DNA of 64,000 bases from Sipunculus nudus (GCA_026874595.1 CM049316.1:40749695-40813694); one strand, 5' to 3'. Shown: positions 36,198-48,529, counted from the first letter of the stretch. Translations and numbers: made by a program. The notes: generated by a model from the sequence alone, not told the origin.

Positions 36198-36764
36198 ATG
36201 GCTATTTTTTACTAAAAGGCGAAGTTCCTGCAGGAGTCGCTAATATGTATCAGTTTTCATATAATAAAAATACCAATTTTACACATGCACTCTCCCAAAA
36301 CATTAAATCATTAGAACACTATCATACACAAACAATCTTGCACTTTAGTTTGATACACAGACAACCGAACAAGACAAAAAAAATGATAGAAAAAATGTTA
36401 ATTTTTGCCAACTTGTAAAAAACATACATTTTAAGACAACTTTTAAAAGCTATGAACAACACATAGTTCAATCCATTTTCTATTGTATTTTGATTTATGG
36501 AAATTTTGATTTGTTAAAAAACTCATACTCACAAAAATTTATGCGTAATAAATAGGAGTGGAGACTGCTTAGAGCAATTTTTTGGTGTACTTCTATTTGT
36601 TTGGTGCACTTCTATTTTTTGTGTATTTCTATTTTTAGATCAGATTCCTTTTTTGTAGGTCCGATTCCATTAAAGTGCTACGGTATTAGAAACCTCAGAA
36701 AATACCAGAAAGTCTTCCAATAATGTGTAAAGGTACTCGTACTTAATTATATTGCAAATATATT

Positions 36765-36766
<2 letters not shown>

Positions 36767-36809
<43 letters not shown>

Positions 36810-36825
36810 TATATATATATATATA
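36767..36825. repeat. (TA)n microsatellite
   Basis: A TA run of about 59 bp with one AAAA interruption near the middle. Confidence 0.97.
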
Positions 36826-36886
36826 AACATTTATTTATATTTATAATGCAAGTCTCAAAGATTTACGGGTTGTCAATAATAAATAT

Positions 36887-36912
36887 GATAAAATAAAATA
36901 AAATAAAATAAT
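36887..36912. repeat. (AAAAT)n microsatellite
   Basis: Four to five tandem AAAAT units. Confidence 0.9.
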
Positions 36913-37667
36913 AATTACCATTCTGCAAGTCATAACAATTTACACAACCATAGATGAGTAATAAATATAAAAATTATCAGAAAAATGGTATTATGAATAA
37001 TCATAAAATGCTGACTGGCTTCTATATCTGTTAAGTCATGTCATTTCATAGAAGGCTTAATGAAAGAAAATAAGAAATAAAATCAAAAAGCAAACTAATT
37101 TCTTACAGAAAGCAACTAAGTCTGCACAGCCTGATGTACCAAAATAGATACGTCTGTTGACCTGAGATATCACTGGTCACCGTTTCAAAGCCACGTTGCA
37201 TCACGCAATCGTACAATACATTTTCTATTTACTTTATCATTCAGCTGATCTCACAAATCGAATATGACTTCAGAAAGCTATAATAATTAGTCAAATGCCA
37301 ATGGGAAAAAGGCTGCAGATTCGAGTTTTTTTTCATAAGCACCAGATTATTAATTGTTATATGGGATATAAAGGTCCAGTAATGTTACACGTAAATCTTA
37401 ACCCCATATACTGAGTTGGCGAGGTGAAGGTGGGGGAGGGGGAGTTGCTGTCCGTTAAGTGTTAGGCCACGCCACGCTAAGAAAAAAATGCTTCAAGCAA
37501 TCTGAGATCAAAAGTCAAAAACAAAAGGAGTAAGTACAAGATTTTTCTTTGGCGTTCTTGAGACAACGAATTTTCTTTAGCCTTCTTGAGACAAAAATGT
37601 GAAATGTTGCAATCTTGGTTGAAAAAAAATGTAATTCATTTCTTGAAATGGTGTAGTTTTAAAAAGT

Positions 37668-37950
37668 TACCTCCGCCATGGAAGTTATGTTTTTGATGGC
37701 TTTGGTGTGTTTGTCTGTTAGCAATATTACTCAAAACGTTTTGAACGGATTTTCAAGGAATTTTCAGGAGAGCTTGGCAATGATACAATGAATAAACAAT
37801 TAAATTTGGGGGGGGGGGCTATCCGGTTCACTATCTGGATCCAGGATTTTTTTAAGGAAAAAAAACGCTGCATTTCTAACAATGCCATATGGAGATAATG
37901 ATCTGCCGTTGTGGAGGTCTGTGCTTTCTGATTGCTTTTCTAGTTGACTC
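37668..37950 (+). repeat. Dispersed metazoan repeat family B, near-complete copy
   Basis: Layout in order: TTACCTCCGCCATGGAAG, GTTATGTTTTTG, TTTGTCTGTTAGCAATATTA, CTCAAAACGTTTTGAACGGA, a poly-G11 insertion, CTATCTGGATCCAGGATTTT and the 3' end TGTGGAGGTCTGTGCTTTCT. The two ends are weakly inverted (ACCTCCGCCA versus TGTGGAGGT). I recognise this wording as a repeat widespread in marine invertebrate genomes. It is about 280 bp and non-coding. Confidence 0.65.
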
Positions 37951-39340
37951 TATTTTCATGATGCGTTTATGAATTCTCTATAGGGATCATAACAAGAGCA
38001 CAAACAGTAATACTGCTATTTTCGGGTCCCCTTCAACAGGAGAGGCAATAAGGCAGGATAATTTATTTTGTGTGTGGCTTGATATAAGAAACCTTATATT
38101 TTCGTATTTTCACAGATTTAAGCCTTTACAAAATAACAAAAAATTACCACAACAGGTCAAGTAAAGAAGAAATAGCATACCTTATGGTAATAAAATGTTA
38201 AACTATATTAAGCAATTACAAGTTTGTTAGCTAATACAAATGACTGGAGGGTGCAAATTACATTTTAATTAAATAAGTTAATAACTGAAAGAATTGCCTA
38301 GAATTTCTTTGACTCTACCTGTCTTAGAGGTCATAAAAATGTAAATCAAATCAAATATATATATGCACCTTAACTGTCAAGATAAGATATCATAAAACGG
38401 TTTGATATTACATGTGACCTGTAAAAAATACTAAGAATGCACAAAAGAGAAGATTACTGATATTCATAGAAGTTAAAGTATAGTTATATGACTAGATACA
38501 TATGTCTAGTTGATAAAGTGTACTCCTGACTGAACAATTGTAATAGATCTATTCCACCGTACTAGGGCCATCTCTCGGCAATACATCATCTGCTTGTGTT
38601 GTAATATCAACATGCTTATAATATGGGTGGTAAACCAAAATAATCAAAACAAATTGAACAAAGGCATCTGGCGTCAAGTCCGATAACCCAGGACTTTGCA
38701 AATGGCGTTTTGCAACAAGTGACCTTTCTACCTATGCATATATCCCACCTACCACCTTAGGTTACATTTTTCCTCCTTTTGTCAACATTGCTGTGTTTAC
38801 AAACATGTTGTTGATGAACATGTTCATACATGTTTTTTCATACATATTCATGAAGGCCTTATAAGAACGTTTCACAACCAAAATAACCCTTAGATCATTA
38901 ACATATACACTGAGGAAGTAAAAAATCACATAAATTCCCTTTCAAAAGGTAGGTGAATAGGCACCTTTAACGAAACCCACATGGCTGGCTCACAAGACTC
39001 GAATATAGCAAACGACCATATTGGCGCTGGAGCATACACTGTAAATATATAAATGCTATGAGATAAGGTATGTCAAGATATGTGTGTGTGTGGGGGGGGG
39101 GGATAAATTTATAAAAGCCCCAATATATTATTGATTCATATTTCCGATTATTCTGCTTAATTTCGCACGACTCTGATATATAAAGCAGGGTATTTGTCAG
39201 AAACAATTATGACCGTAGTCTTTAAACTTCGAAAACATTAGTAAAGATCAGTATAGATCGTTGTTAACCTCATGGCGTTGGTAGTTAATACAAGACCCGC
39301 AAGAGTGTCGATAGGTCAAATAAATACATATATAAATACA
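37951..39340. other. Unassigned non-coding DNA
   Basis: Contains a (TG)5-G11 tract at 39081-39102. No coding frame, inverted termini or tandem array were seen otherwise. Confidence 0.4.
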
Positions 39341-39345
39341 CATTT

Positions 39346-39787
39346 TACTGTGGTTTGCTACATATTCACGAGGTTAAAATTTCGCGAGTTTAATTTTTTT
39401 ATTTATGTTTGAGATCGCAGTATGAAATAACACATGAAATGCACACGGTAAATCCATTATTTTAATTTAATTATATTAATTAATGTATGTGCAAAATCGT
39501 AACAATTGGAAAGGGATCGGAGTAAACATCGTACGAGCTGAAATTATCGTTCAATATCTTGCAAGATAATTTGAGAGATCTTACATAATTTACAATAGCA
39601 ATCTTTGATTTAGGAGCAACATGAAAGATCTATTATCATTTATATTATCAATCTTTAATTCTTTGTTCTCAACTTAACCTCGACGATGGGGCTTCCTATA
39701 TTCAAAAAGCTTTTATTTTTGCGATAATTTCTCTTTCGCGAATATCGTGAATTGAAAACCGTCGCGAATAAAAAAGCAACCACAATA
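39346..39787. mobile_element. TA-flanked MITE with imperfect inverted termini
   Basis: The body 39348-39785 (438 bp) begins CTGTGGTTTGCTACATATTC and, on the opposite strand from its right end, TTGTGGTTGCTTTTTTATTC; both then read CGA and later TTCGCGA or TTCACGA. The dinucleotide TA lies at both edges (39346-39347 and 39786-39787), as for Tc1/mariner-type insertions. No transposase frame. The reduced identity of the termini (about 70% over the first 28 bases) suggests an old insertion. Confidence 0.55.
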
Positions 39788-40059
39788 TTTGATCAATTAA
39801 TTTCGCATATCAGAGATCAGGTATGTTTATTTGTATGATATAGATGACTGATTTTAACCTAACACTCGGTAATAGATCGGTTATAAACCTCCCTAAAAGG
39901 CTGATATTTACGTCGCAGGGACATGGGGTCCTCATATAATGTTATTCTATACAATTCTAACAGACGGGCATGACGGATGTCTGCTCCAAAAAAAATGTCT
40001 GCCAAAAAAAAAAAACAAAAAAAAAACAGGATGTCCATTGGGAGGGGGGGGGCAAATGA

Positions 40060-40510
40060 ATGAGGTCTTTGGACAAAATGCCAAACGAAATGATCTTTTC
40101 AGATAAATTCACATCATACATGATGTCCTTAGAGAAAATGTAAATGGTACATGATGTCTTTGAAGAACATTGTCCATGGTACATGATTTCCCAAGAGAAA
40201 ATATCTACGTGCATGGTGTCCTCGGAGAAAATTTTCCAAGTAAATAAAATACTCAGTAACAATGCCAGAGACGTCGTGTCAGCGGAGGAAATGCCAAATT
40301 ACATGATATGTTCGGACATGAAGCTAAACTACGTGATATCGTTGTAGAAACGGCCAAAGGGCATATTGTCCACGTAGAAAATGCAAAGGAAATTAATATC
40401 ATCGGTAAAGAAGCCGAACTATATGAAATCCTCGGAGAAAATGCCAAACTACATGGTATATACTCGGGCAAAAAGCCGAATTACATAAAATCCTCTAAAA
40501 ACTGTAAAAG
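40060..40510. repeat. 30-32-bp degenerate tandem repeat
   Basis: A core resembling TACATGATGTCCTCGGAGAA with AATGCCAAA recurs at about 40117, 40148, 40180, 40210, 40300, 40330, 40390, 40420, 40450 and 40482. The right half keeps a 30-bp (ten-codon) phase and reads a decapeptide cycle such as AKLRDIVVET / AELYEILGEN in the frame 40308-40526. The left half drifts to 31-32 bp. It is heavily diverged, hence old. Confidence 0.75.
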
Positions 40511-40519
40511 ACATTATGC

Positions 40520-41385
40520 CCATTGAAAATTTATGAAAGGGCAAGTACAAATTCCGCACAATGTTTCACACAATATAAAATACAAACAAGTCCTCATATT
40601 ATATAGAAGGGTTCCGTAAATAATAAGCATAAGGAATCAGGATTAAGTGGGGTTTTTTTTGTTGCTATCAAAAAGAAAATGTGACTAAATTCAAGAAAAA
40701 TATATCAATTATTAAAATGTTTCATTTAAAATTACGACAAATTTATGGCAATTGTTCAAATGTTTAATTAAAGATATGTGGTTCAATATGGCCAAGTAAA
40801 TATACCCTGTAAATATATCCTAATAGGTTGTCAATGCGGCTTTTTTTTTTAAATAGTTTGTGTAAAATATAACAAAGTATTTGGCAAACAGACGGCTGTC
40901 AAAGTCCAATTAGGGGAACCAGGACATGTTGACAGGTGACTGAAGTTTTCAGCTGGCAGTGGCGACGTCTGGTGTCAATGATTTAAAATTACGATGGATT
41001 GGCTTCAGGCTTTTTATGTGGAATGACGGTTTTTTTTGTATATTGACATAAAAAGAGATAACGTCCGATATGAAGCTTCCATTTAATCTTATCACTGGCT
41101 GTCAAATAAAGCATGTGTGAAGCCAATATTCCTGGGAAATCTCTATCAAAGCCATACCAAATGGAACATCAGCAGTGATAAGAGTCTGAATTAATCTTAT
41201 CTTCAATATTAATTATTTCATCCACAAATACAAAAATGACACATTTACACGTATCTAATTATATGCGTATCTAATGAATCATATAAAATCAGATTTAATA
41301 TTTGACGAAATTATACACAAGAAATTGATTTGCCCTTACAGTAGAATTCAATAGCATCCCATACTATACAGGGAATGAACCACAA
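40520..41385. other. Unassigned non-coding DNA
   Basis: The segment 40870-41160 is free of repeats and of more balanced composition (CAGCTGGCAGTGGCGACGTC, CTTATCACTGGCTGTCAAAT); a conserved element could lie here, but nothing in the sequence alone shows it. Confidence 0.35.
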
Positions 41386-41388
41386 GGA

Positions 41389-41451
41389 CAGTGGCGTCAA
41401 TTAGTCTCCCTGGGGGGGAGGGGGGGTGAATGACTAGCAGAGACACACACA

Positions 41452-41494
<43 letters not shown>
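41389..41494 (+). mobile_element. Probable 5' end of an hAT-like MITE plus (AT)n
   Basis: CAGTGGCGTCAATTAGTC followed by a G7A G7 tract and an AT run (41455-41494) resembles the CAG(G/T)GGCGT termini and poly-G/AT interior of the element at 47158-47578. No right terminus or target duplication is found. Confidence 0.4.
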
Positions 41495-41497
<3 letters not shown>

Positions 41498-41499
41498 TG

Positions 41500-42890
41500 T
41501 TTATTTTCCTTTTAATATACTATCATATATTCCTTTTAAGCAACCTGAACCTTTCTAAAGGGTTTCCAACATATGTTTGAAGCATAGGCCCTCCCTTTTT
41601 TAGAAAGTGAGGACCTTTTTATATGTTTTATCATCATGCTTCTTGGTTCAGGGTCGCTAACTTTAAAAAAATCCTGGATCCGCCCATATTTTCTATTTTT
41701 TGTAGTGTCCAGTTTTCGTTCTGTCGAAGTTGGTTTAAGTTAAGGTTTTTACCGTAGTCCTGATTGAGTGTATTTCTTCGGTAATAAATGCTGCTCGTCC
41801 GTAAGCCTCTCGACGCTAAAGTCGAAGGATTAAGATCAGCTATTTTCCAATACCGGGAGTGTTTTCTGGCGTCTCTCTCTGATTAGCATCGACCAGACCG
41901 CTTCGTGACCAGCCTATGTTGCTAACATTGAACCAGAAACCCCGGGTTTGACGGTTCCACAATCTCACAAGTCATCCCTGCACTTTGCCTTAACATCAAA
42001 AAAAGCGTTTGTGCAAAGTAACCTAATCTCGGAACCGTGGGCCTTGTTTTAAGCGGGACGCGGGGACATGCCCCCTCACTTTTTAGGAGTATTGGAGACA
42101 AAGTACATTATGTCCCTCACGTTTCAGCGAAATAAAACGCATTATTTTTAAACACTGATAATGCGTTCATCTTTCAATTATGTGTATCATATTTAGAAAA
42201 TTTAGGATATGGTAGGCATCAACTGCTTTATTGAATTTTATAAACGTTAGCCAATAGTTTGTTACTGAAAGTTGGTAATGAAGGTTATTAAATTTAAATC
42301 AAAGAATATAACCTGTTGAAAAGTGAGCAAAAAATTATTTTTGCATAACCAGAATATATACATGTATTCCGTTATAAACGAGCTGAATTAAAAGTATGAT
42401 TTTTATCATTCATAATGCGGTCATCTTTCAGTTACGTTTATATCATACTGAGAAAATTTAGGAAATAGTCAGCATCAGTTGTCTCAATGAATATTCATTA
42501 GCGCCAGTCTATGATATGTTTGTAAATGACAAATGATTTAAATAAATTTGAAATGTTACCAATAATATGTTGAAAACTGAGTATTAAAATAATACATACA
42601 TGTAATTCATAATAATGTGGTGGGAACAAAGAAAATGGTGCTATATTTGCAGGGTGCATGTATTGGGGCTTTTGTCCTTTTGATCATAAGGAGGAGGGTT
42701 GTCTGGGTGAGACTTTAACGGGTTCCTTATTTTAGGGGCGGATGGAGGTTCTGTCTGGACTCCTTTGGATGGCCCCCTCATTTTTTCTCCTCAACCTAGG
42801 CCCATGTCGTCCCCAAACTTTTCCAAAACTAACAATTCGGCTTCCTCTCTAATTTTAGAAAACTAATTCCATTAGAAATACTTTGTATTG
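41500..42890. other. Unassigned DNA with fragments of transposon-like wording
   Basis: AAAAATCCTGGATCCGCCC (41668) and GGGGCGGATGGAGGTTC (42735) look like ends of 'CAGTGGCGGATCCAG' MITEs, and GGGGACATGCCCCCTCACTT (42062) recurs in related form at 51645-51660. No complete element could be bounded. Confidence 0.35.
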
Positions 42891-43110
42891 TTACTTATTA
42901 ATTTTGGTGAAGTTTGTTCGGCGTTTGGAAGGCTTGGCACCTTAACAAGACAAAGCCAATTGGATGGCAAATAGGGTGCTAATTATGGCGACTAATGCAC
43001 TCAGAGCCTCATTAATATCTCATTACAGCTTACGTGTACGACTTTTCTGCTCTTCCTTGTGAATAATTAAGATGTACCTTAATTAAGAAAAGAAGACGGC
43101 TTGAAGCTTG
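42890..43110. promoter_or_regulatory. Candidate regulatory block
   Basis: Repeat-free with AATTATGG, AATAATTAAG, TTAATTAAG and TTTAATTATAG cores in under 130 bp, plus CCAATTGGATGGC. This density of homeodomain-type cores is notable, but A/T composition makes chance hits common. Confidence 0.2.
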
Positions 43111-45225
43111 CTTTAATTATAGCCCCAGACTGTCTCAACATAACCTTGGATTTGTGTTACTTATGCTACTTAAATCCTACCAGAAAATGTAGTCCATGTC
43201 GAAAACAGTTATGTATTCTATCTGTCAATTTATTCCATCAAGAATGCTGGCTTTTCTTATTTATTTCAGCGTCACTTCAAGGTAAACATTTATTTTAATA
43301 ATAATTGTTGTTAAAACTGTCCATTTAATTTCAGGAAGCAATCATAAATCCTTATCATGCGGTTCCTGTAATAGCCCGGAACATGAAATGGATTTTATGT
43401 ATCCTGCCTTTTAATTTCCCGCTGCATAACGTTAATCCAAGAAGAAAATAACCTCAGCTCGGTCATACATAAAGCAAGATTACTACAATTTGATTTGTTT
43501 AAAGTACTCTTAAGAATTATTAACGCATCCTTTAATTCCACAAGCGGACGCCCCGAATCCGAAGCCGACGGGATTTAAACATTTTATCTCACTAATGCCG
43601 TGGTGTGGTCAACCTAAACAACACCCAGAGCAGTAAAAAACGAGCTTGTTGTCGTTAGATGTTTGTTAATTGCTAAACAAAAAGAGAAAAAACGGACCAT
43701 AAGGATTTTGTTGATGATAGACAGAGTTGCGCGGGGAGGAGCGCTGGGAACACCCCGGGACATCATCAGACCGGACGGTCCCTGTGGTTTTACGTGATTA
43801 CTGTATATGGCGCCCAAGTGACCATGGCATTAGTGTTAACTGGACACAGGTCGACTTTTACCTCAAGCCGTCCCTTCCGTGATTTAGAAGCGTCGGTTCA
43901 GTTCATTTGGCCATTAGGAACAGTACAATAATATTATCAGCAGACCTGCAACAGTATCCCTTTCAAGACAAAACCATAACCGATCTTGCCAATGTGCCAG
44001 GACCATCCACAATTATTGCGCAACTAATCCATCGTAGCCGAATTAATTTATAAACTTTGTCTAGCTTTCAATATAATATGATTGTGTCAAATATATGTAT
44101 TGACCAAAAAGGAAAATATTTTTTTTTTAACATTACAAGTATAATTTTAGTATTTTTATGACGATGATGATGATAATGATGATGATGAAAACAATGTACC
44201 CTTTGCCGTTTACTTTGTCAAACAGATTCATGACTATTTCTTTATTGATCACTCAGCAATGATAGGAGAGGGCTTTTTAGATACAAGCTGACAATTTAAG
44301 ATCAGGATAGTCTGTTTAAAAACTGCTTTAACAGACCAGCATGCACGTCTAGCGGTTTGGTGTGCAGTGAACAGTGACTTAATGTGCTATGCCGCATTAA
44401 ATGTATTCAGTAAAAGATATTTCTGTCACCCTCCACATATATCTGTTCCAACTGCAAAATTTGTATTCAGTTTGTTATCTTCTTTAGAAAGCATTTTAGA
44501 CATTTCCAAAATATCTGGGTCAACCCAATTCCTGTTAATGATTCACAAGTTCTTCATATGATTAGCTACCAAGCTCTGAATGATTTATTATTCTGTCGTA
44601 TCCTTCTGATTAGCAATTATCCTATCTCTAAACCTGAGCATTTTAACCTGACATTTCCTAACAAACTGCGTCTCATTGGATCGTCAAAGGTCTCGTACAA
44701 GGATAATAAAATTGTATATTGTTAAATACATTTGTGCTTGCTGTGGCGAACGGGATCCGTCTGATAAATCAGATGAAAACAAACAAGGTTAGGGGACAAT
44801 ATCACTGAGGACACTGATTAATTCTCATAATATTATTTAACACTTTACTTCTTCTGCACTCAATTCAGTTATCATTTTTTTAACACTATTGTAAATCACT
44901 GTTGCAGCTGACATCTAGGCGACCTTAATCTCATAGACATCGAATTGGTTGATTAGTGCTTGTCAATATAAATAAAAGAGGCTGCGGATCGATGTATATC
45001 AAATATAATATAAAATTAATTTCATTGTTTGGCGTGTATTAACAGCAAAAAATATTTTATTGCATTTCAAAAGTAACAAGAAATAGATCCCCCACATGTA
45101 CCCAAAACTAGAGTAAATCGCATATACCCACACAAATAAATATACCGTAATAAACCTAATAAACGCTCCGGGCGCTTTTTAGTATGTGACGTCTCCTTTA
45201 ATCCTAAAGAACGCCAACACTCCCC
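43110..45225. other. Unassigned non-coding DNA
   Basis: Includes a short GAT-repeat (44160-44188). No coding or mobile structure is visible. Confidence 0.4.
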
Positions 45226-45227
45226 CT

Positions 45228-46440
45228 TTAAGCCGGGTGTACATATAACGCTACGTCAGCCATACCTCTGTGATACGAGGAAAACGTATACGAAACGAGG
45301 AAGTATCGTTAAATGTACACGGTAAAGCGATGTGTTTTCATGAGTTGTAAAGCAGACGAAAAGATTAGAACATGATATAAATTTCTGAACATTACGCACA
45401 TGGATCACATTACGCCCTGAACATAGCGCGTGACCTCCTGGTCACCTTCTATTGACTAGCGAATAGTTTAGCATAGCGTAACCGCTGCTTATATGGAGTG
45501 TAGAATCATATAGACTGAGCAGAATTTCGAAGCATGTCCATATATAATAACGTGCTGAAGGCAAGTTGCATGGTATAAATTCTAAAGTCTGATGGTCACA
45601 GTTTTTATCAGAATATTAAGTTTAAGTTGAAGGAAGTTTTATTTTCAAGGAATGAAGGATTTAAATATATGTTTTTGCAAACAAGAATTAAATTTTACCA
45701 TAAAATTGCATAAACATATATTTGCAAACTGTAATATATATAAATTCTGCAATGTTATAAGGCTGCCCTTGCAGGAAAAATATTTTGATTTGCTTCATTT
45801 CAGTCTTTATTTGAATGTCTTATGTTTAAAATCAACAAAGTTATAGACCTTTATTTAAATATCAGAATAACTGGATAATTAACATTCCCATGGAAGCCCT
45901 CAAATTTGAAACAATTTGGTCCATTTGCCAGCTGGGGATACATCAGATTTGGATTCAGTACCTTTCATTACCCCTGAATAGACTGCATGCCATGCATAAA
46001 CACGATTTGCCTCCAGGTTCAAGATTATTTTTGGTAAAAATGGAACCTGTCGAACAGAAACAAGTGGAAGTCGCTTACACGCTGTAGTAACGTGCGCTTT
46101 TAACAAACTTACGTCACACTGACTTTGAAATGTTTTTCATGTCAAGCCTAGCCTGTTAGATACACACAATCCACAAAGCTTATCATTTACCTAGTCAGAA
46201 CCAAAATATATACCTATGAAATTACAAATTACAATTAAAATAAAATCCTTGCACGTAACTTATATACCACGCTCGCTGAAAACTTCTGATGCGAGCGTGG
46301 ACTCTGACCTCTAAAAATTCCCAGTCACATGACTACAGTCAACGTAATACTGTGTACACATAATGCTACGTTTGCGTTACTTGTGCTGAAGTGATCGCAA
46401 ACGTATCGAGAACGTAGCGTTACATTTATACCCGGCTTAA
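45228..46440. mobile_element. 1.2-kb TTAA-flanked inverted-repeat element
   Basis: The body 45232-46436 (1205 bp) is bounded by TTAA on both sides (45228-45231 and 46437-46440). The left end reads GCCGGGTGTACATATAACGC and the right end, on the opposite strand, GCCGGGTATAAATGTAACGC; the inverted termini match at 22 of 25 bases. TTAA duplication is the hallmark of piggyBac-type transposition. No transposase is present; internal frames of 64-68 codons are unrecognised, so this is a non-autonomous element. Subterminal ACGTAGC/GCTACGT motifs repeat near the right end, and a perfect 10-bp hairpin sits at 46267-46300. Confidence 0.7.
46267..46300. repeat. Perfect 10-bp hairpin inside the TTAA element
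   Basis: CCACGCTCGC (46267-46276) and GCGAGCGTGG (46291-46300) pair perfectly around a 14-nt loop. It could be structural in transposition or simply a relic. Confidence 0.75.
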
Positions 46441-46444
46441 TTAA

Positions 46445-47140
46445 GAGCCCAAATTCTCCCGACTTTGTTAAACGGCTGACTTAAATCATCCACCATTCCA
46501 GAGATGTCCTAGCGTCATATCGACCCTCTGGTATTACGACCAGATAACTGGCGCCAGGGGGTCTTTACATCTATGTCTGAGGAACGCATTATAAAGCCTT
46601 ATGAAGACGCAAATATTTTCGTCATATCTGACAACGCTTCATGGCCTACAGGTACACTGTCAATCAACATAGACCAGACCAATCGTTAGCTTTTTTTGTG
46701 TACTTTCCAATAATAACAAACATGAGCGAGAAAAATTCCGTTTTAACCCAGCACATTGGTAAACCCCTCGGCATGTTTGTTGAATTATTGACCGCATGAA
46801 CATAAGCATGGCTCACACGGGCTACAGGACGCAGGCAGCTTGCAGGCGATACAGGAAATGACCCGTGTCCAAGGAGACGGTGTTTAAGTTTGGGTGTGAG
46901 CTAACGTGTATACTTTTGTGTTAATTCATCATGCTTAGCATAATATTGAGATTATGGGCCGTTTACCACAATATTAAAGCAACCTGATGCAAGACCACTG
47001 CGATACATTCCTCAATATTACTTGTATCATGACTTGAGTAGGCTTTCCAGCCCATGCCAATTATCCGATTGCCCACCTGGTCAGGTTGTTACGGCTAGAG
47101 ACGTCCTGCAAATCCTGTTACCCAACCATATAAAACCAGA
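46445..47140. other. Unassigned non-coding DNA
   Basis: No coding frame, tandem repeat or inverted structure noted. Confidence 0.4.
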
Positions 47141-47149
47141 AATTTTGTC

Positions 47150-47270
47150 CGTGGGAGCAGGGGCGTCAATATAAGGGGGGCGGGGTATATATCCCCCCCT
47201 TCACTTTTTGGCATGGGGGAAGGGGGGATGGTCAATGTTATCACCCCCCCCCCCCCCCACTTTTCAGAGA

Positions 47271-47311
<41 letters not shown>

Positions 47312-47446
47312 AAATGAAATATAGATTTGAATAGATTATAGACTGGCTCCATTTATGAGTTTTCTGTGAAATATTATATTGAAATATATTTGAAATGTGA
47401 TTAAGTATATATTTATTTGATATGTGTCATACAGGCGCAAAAAAAG

Positions 47447-47518
<72 letters not shown>

Positions 47519-47586
47519 GGGGGGGGGGTTGTCGGCGAGTCATCCCCCCCCCCCCCGGAAGAAAAATTTACGCCACTGCGTGGGAG
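47150..47586. mobile_element. hAT-like MITE with perfect 8-bp target duplication
   Basis: The body 47158-47578 (421 bp) starts CAGGGGCGTCAATA and ends (opposite strand) CAGTGGCGTAAATT. It is flanked on both sides by the identical octamer CGTGGGAG (47150-47157 and 47579-47586). Inside are two AT microsatellites (about 47274-47307 and 47449-47514), G and C homopolymers (C15 at 47245-47259, G12 at 47518-47529, C13-14 near 47544) and CACTTTTTGGCATGGGGG. No transposase. The perfect duplication implies a fairly recent insertion. Open frames through the AT tracts (Ile/Tyr runs) are artefacts. Confidence 0.85.
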
Positions 47587-47599
47587 TAATGTTTATACA

Positions 47600-48520
47600 G
47601 GCATGTTACTGCTTTGATCATTTACAGCACAAATAAAAAGAGACTTTCGATTGCTAACAATGATCAGTTGTCAGGAACCACGGTATCATGGACGTTTATT
47701 ATGATATAGTCGCTTATTAGGTAACACGGTATATGCATTATTTTATGCGATTGAGAGAATAAAAGACTTGCGACATTTCCTGTTAAGATTAAACTCCATA
47801 CCCCAGACGTTCTGATATCAGATTTAATCTTCTTAGGAAATGTTACAATCTTGAGACTTTTCCCTGGACGCAAATACACTGTGATCCGTGGCAGGTCAGT
47901 TTCATGTATTGATATGTTTGTCATTGCAGGAAATGGACAAAGCTGGTCATCAGAAATGGGCGTTAACCGATCCAAATCCCCCACCTAGCGGCCGCGTTAA
48001 AGCTAAGTACCGCGCTCTTCATGGTGTCTGCTCTATGGTTTATGAGCTTAACCAAATTACACAGAATGAAACAGCCAACCCGCTCGGATTGCGGATAATG
48101 TCTCATACCTTTTCTTTTCAGAAGTATCCGACAGAAGAAAGGAACAGCTCATCAAACAGAGCTTCCCTCAAAGAATTGATTATTTTGTTTATAATACACT
48201 CATGCAAAACTCGCTTCTGTAAATGTTATGATCAGTAGAATTGTTAATCTATATTATAACTCACGGTGGTGTTACTTAACCGCTGTTCCGCAACTCCTTT
48301 GTGGCCAAGCCTTGGGAATGCCGGTTTCTGGTCTCGAACTGTCACGAACAATGCTTTATATTTTCTTGGAGGTTTATTTCGCAAATTTCCACCTAAACAG
48401 TATAAAAATTGTCATTATTTCCCCTGAGAGAATATCGCACTGCAATATGTCAGAAACTACTACTACACAAGAATGGGTAATATGCTAATTTATTATAAAT
48501 AATGCTTTCAGCCATAGGAT
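47600..48520. other. Unassigned DNA with a 116-codon open frame
   Basis: The plus frame 47888-48238 contains the best acceptor-like site in this stretch (TTTGTCATTGCAG ending at 47929) followed by about 100 open codons, more GC-rich at first (CCCCACCTAGCGGCCGCG). I recognise no domain, and the opposite strand is open as well (47664-47984). It could be an exon of an unknown gene; chance is more likely. Confidence 0.2.
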
Positions 48521-48529
48521 AACCTCTGC

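Noticed and set aside
35743-36418. Open frame of 114 codons overlapping the right end of the hAT-like MITE, considered as a transposase
   Set aside because: No catalytic or BED-finger features and it crosses the element's right end.
47888-48238. 116-codon frame behind an acceptor-like TTTGTCATTGCAG
   Set aside because: No recognisable domain, no donor-bounded exon and the opposite strand is also open; kept only as a note.
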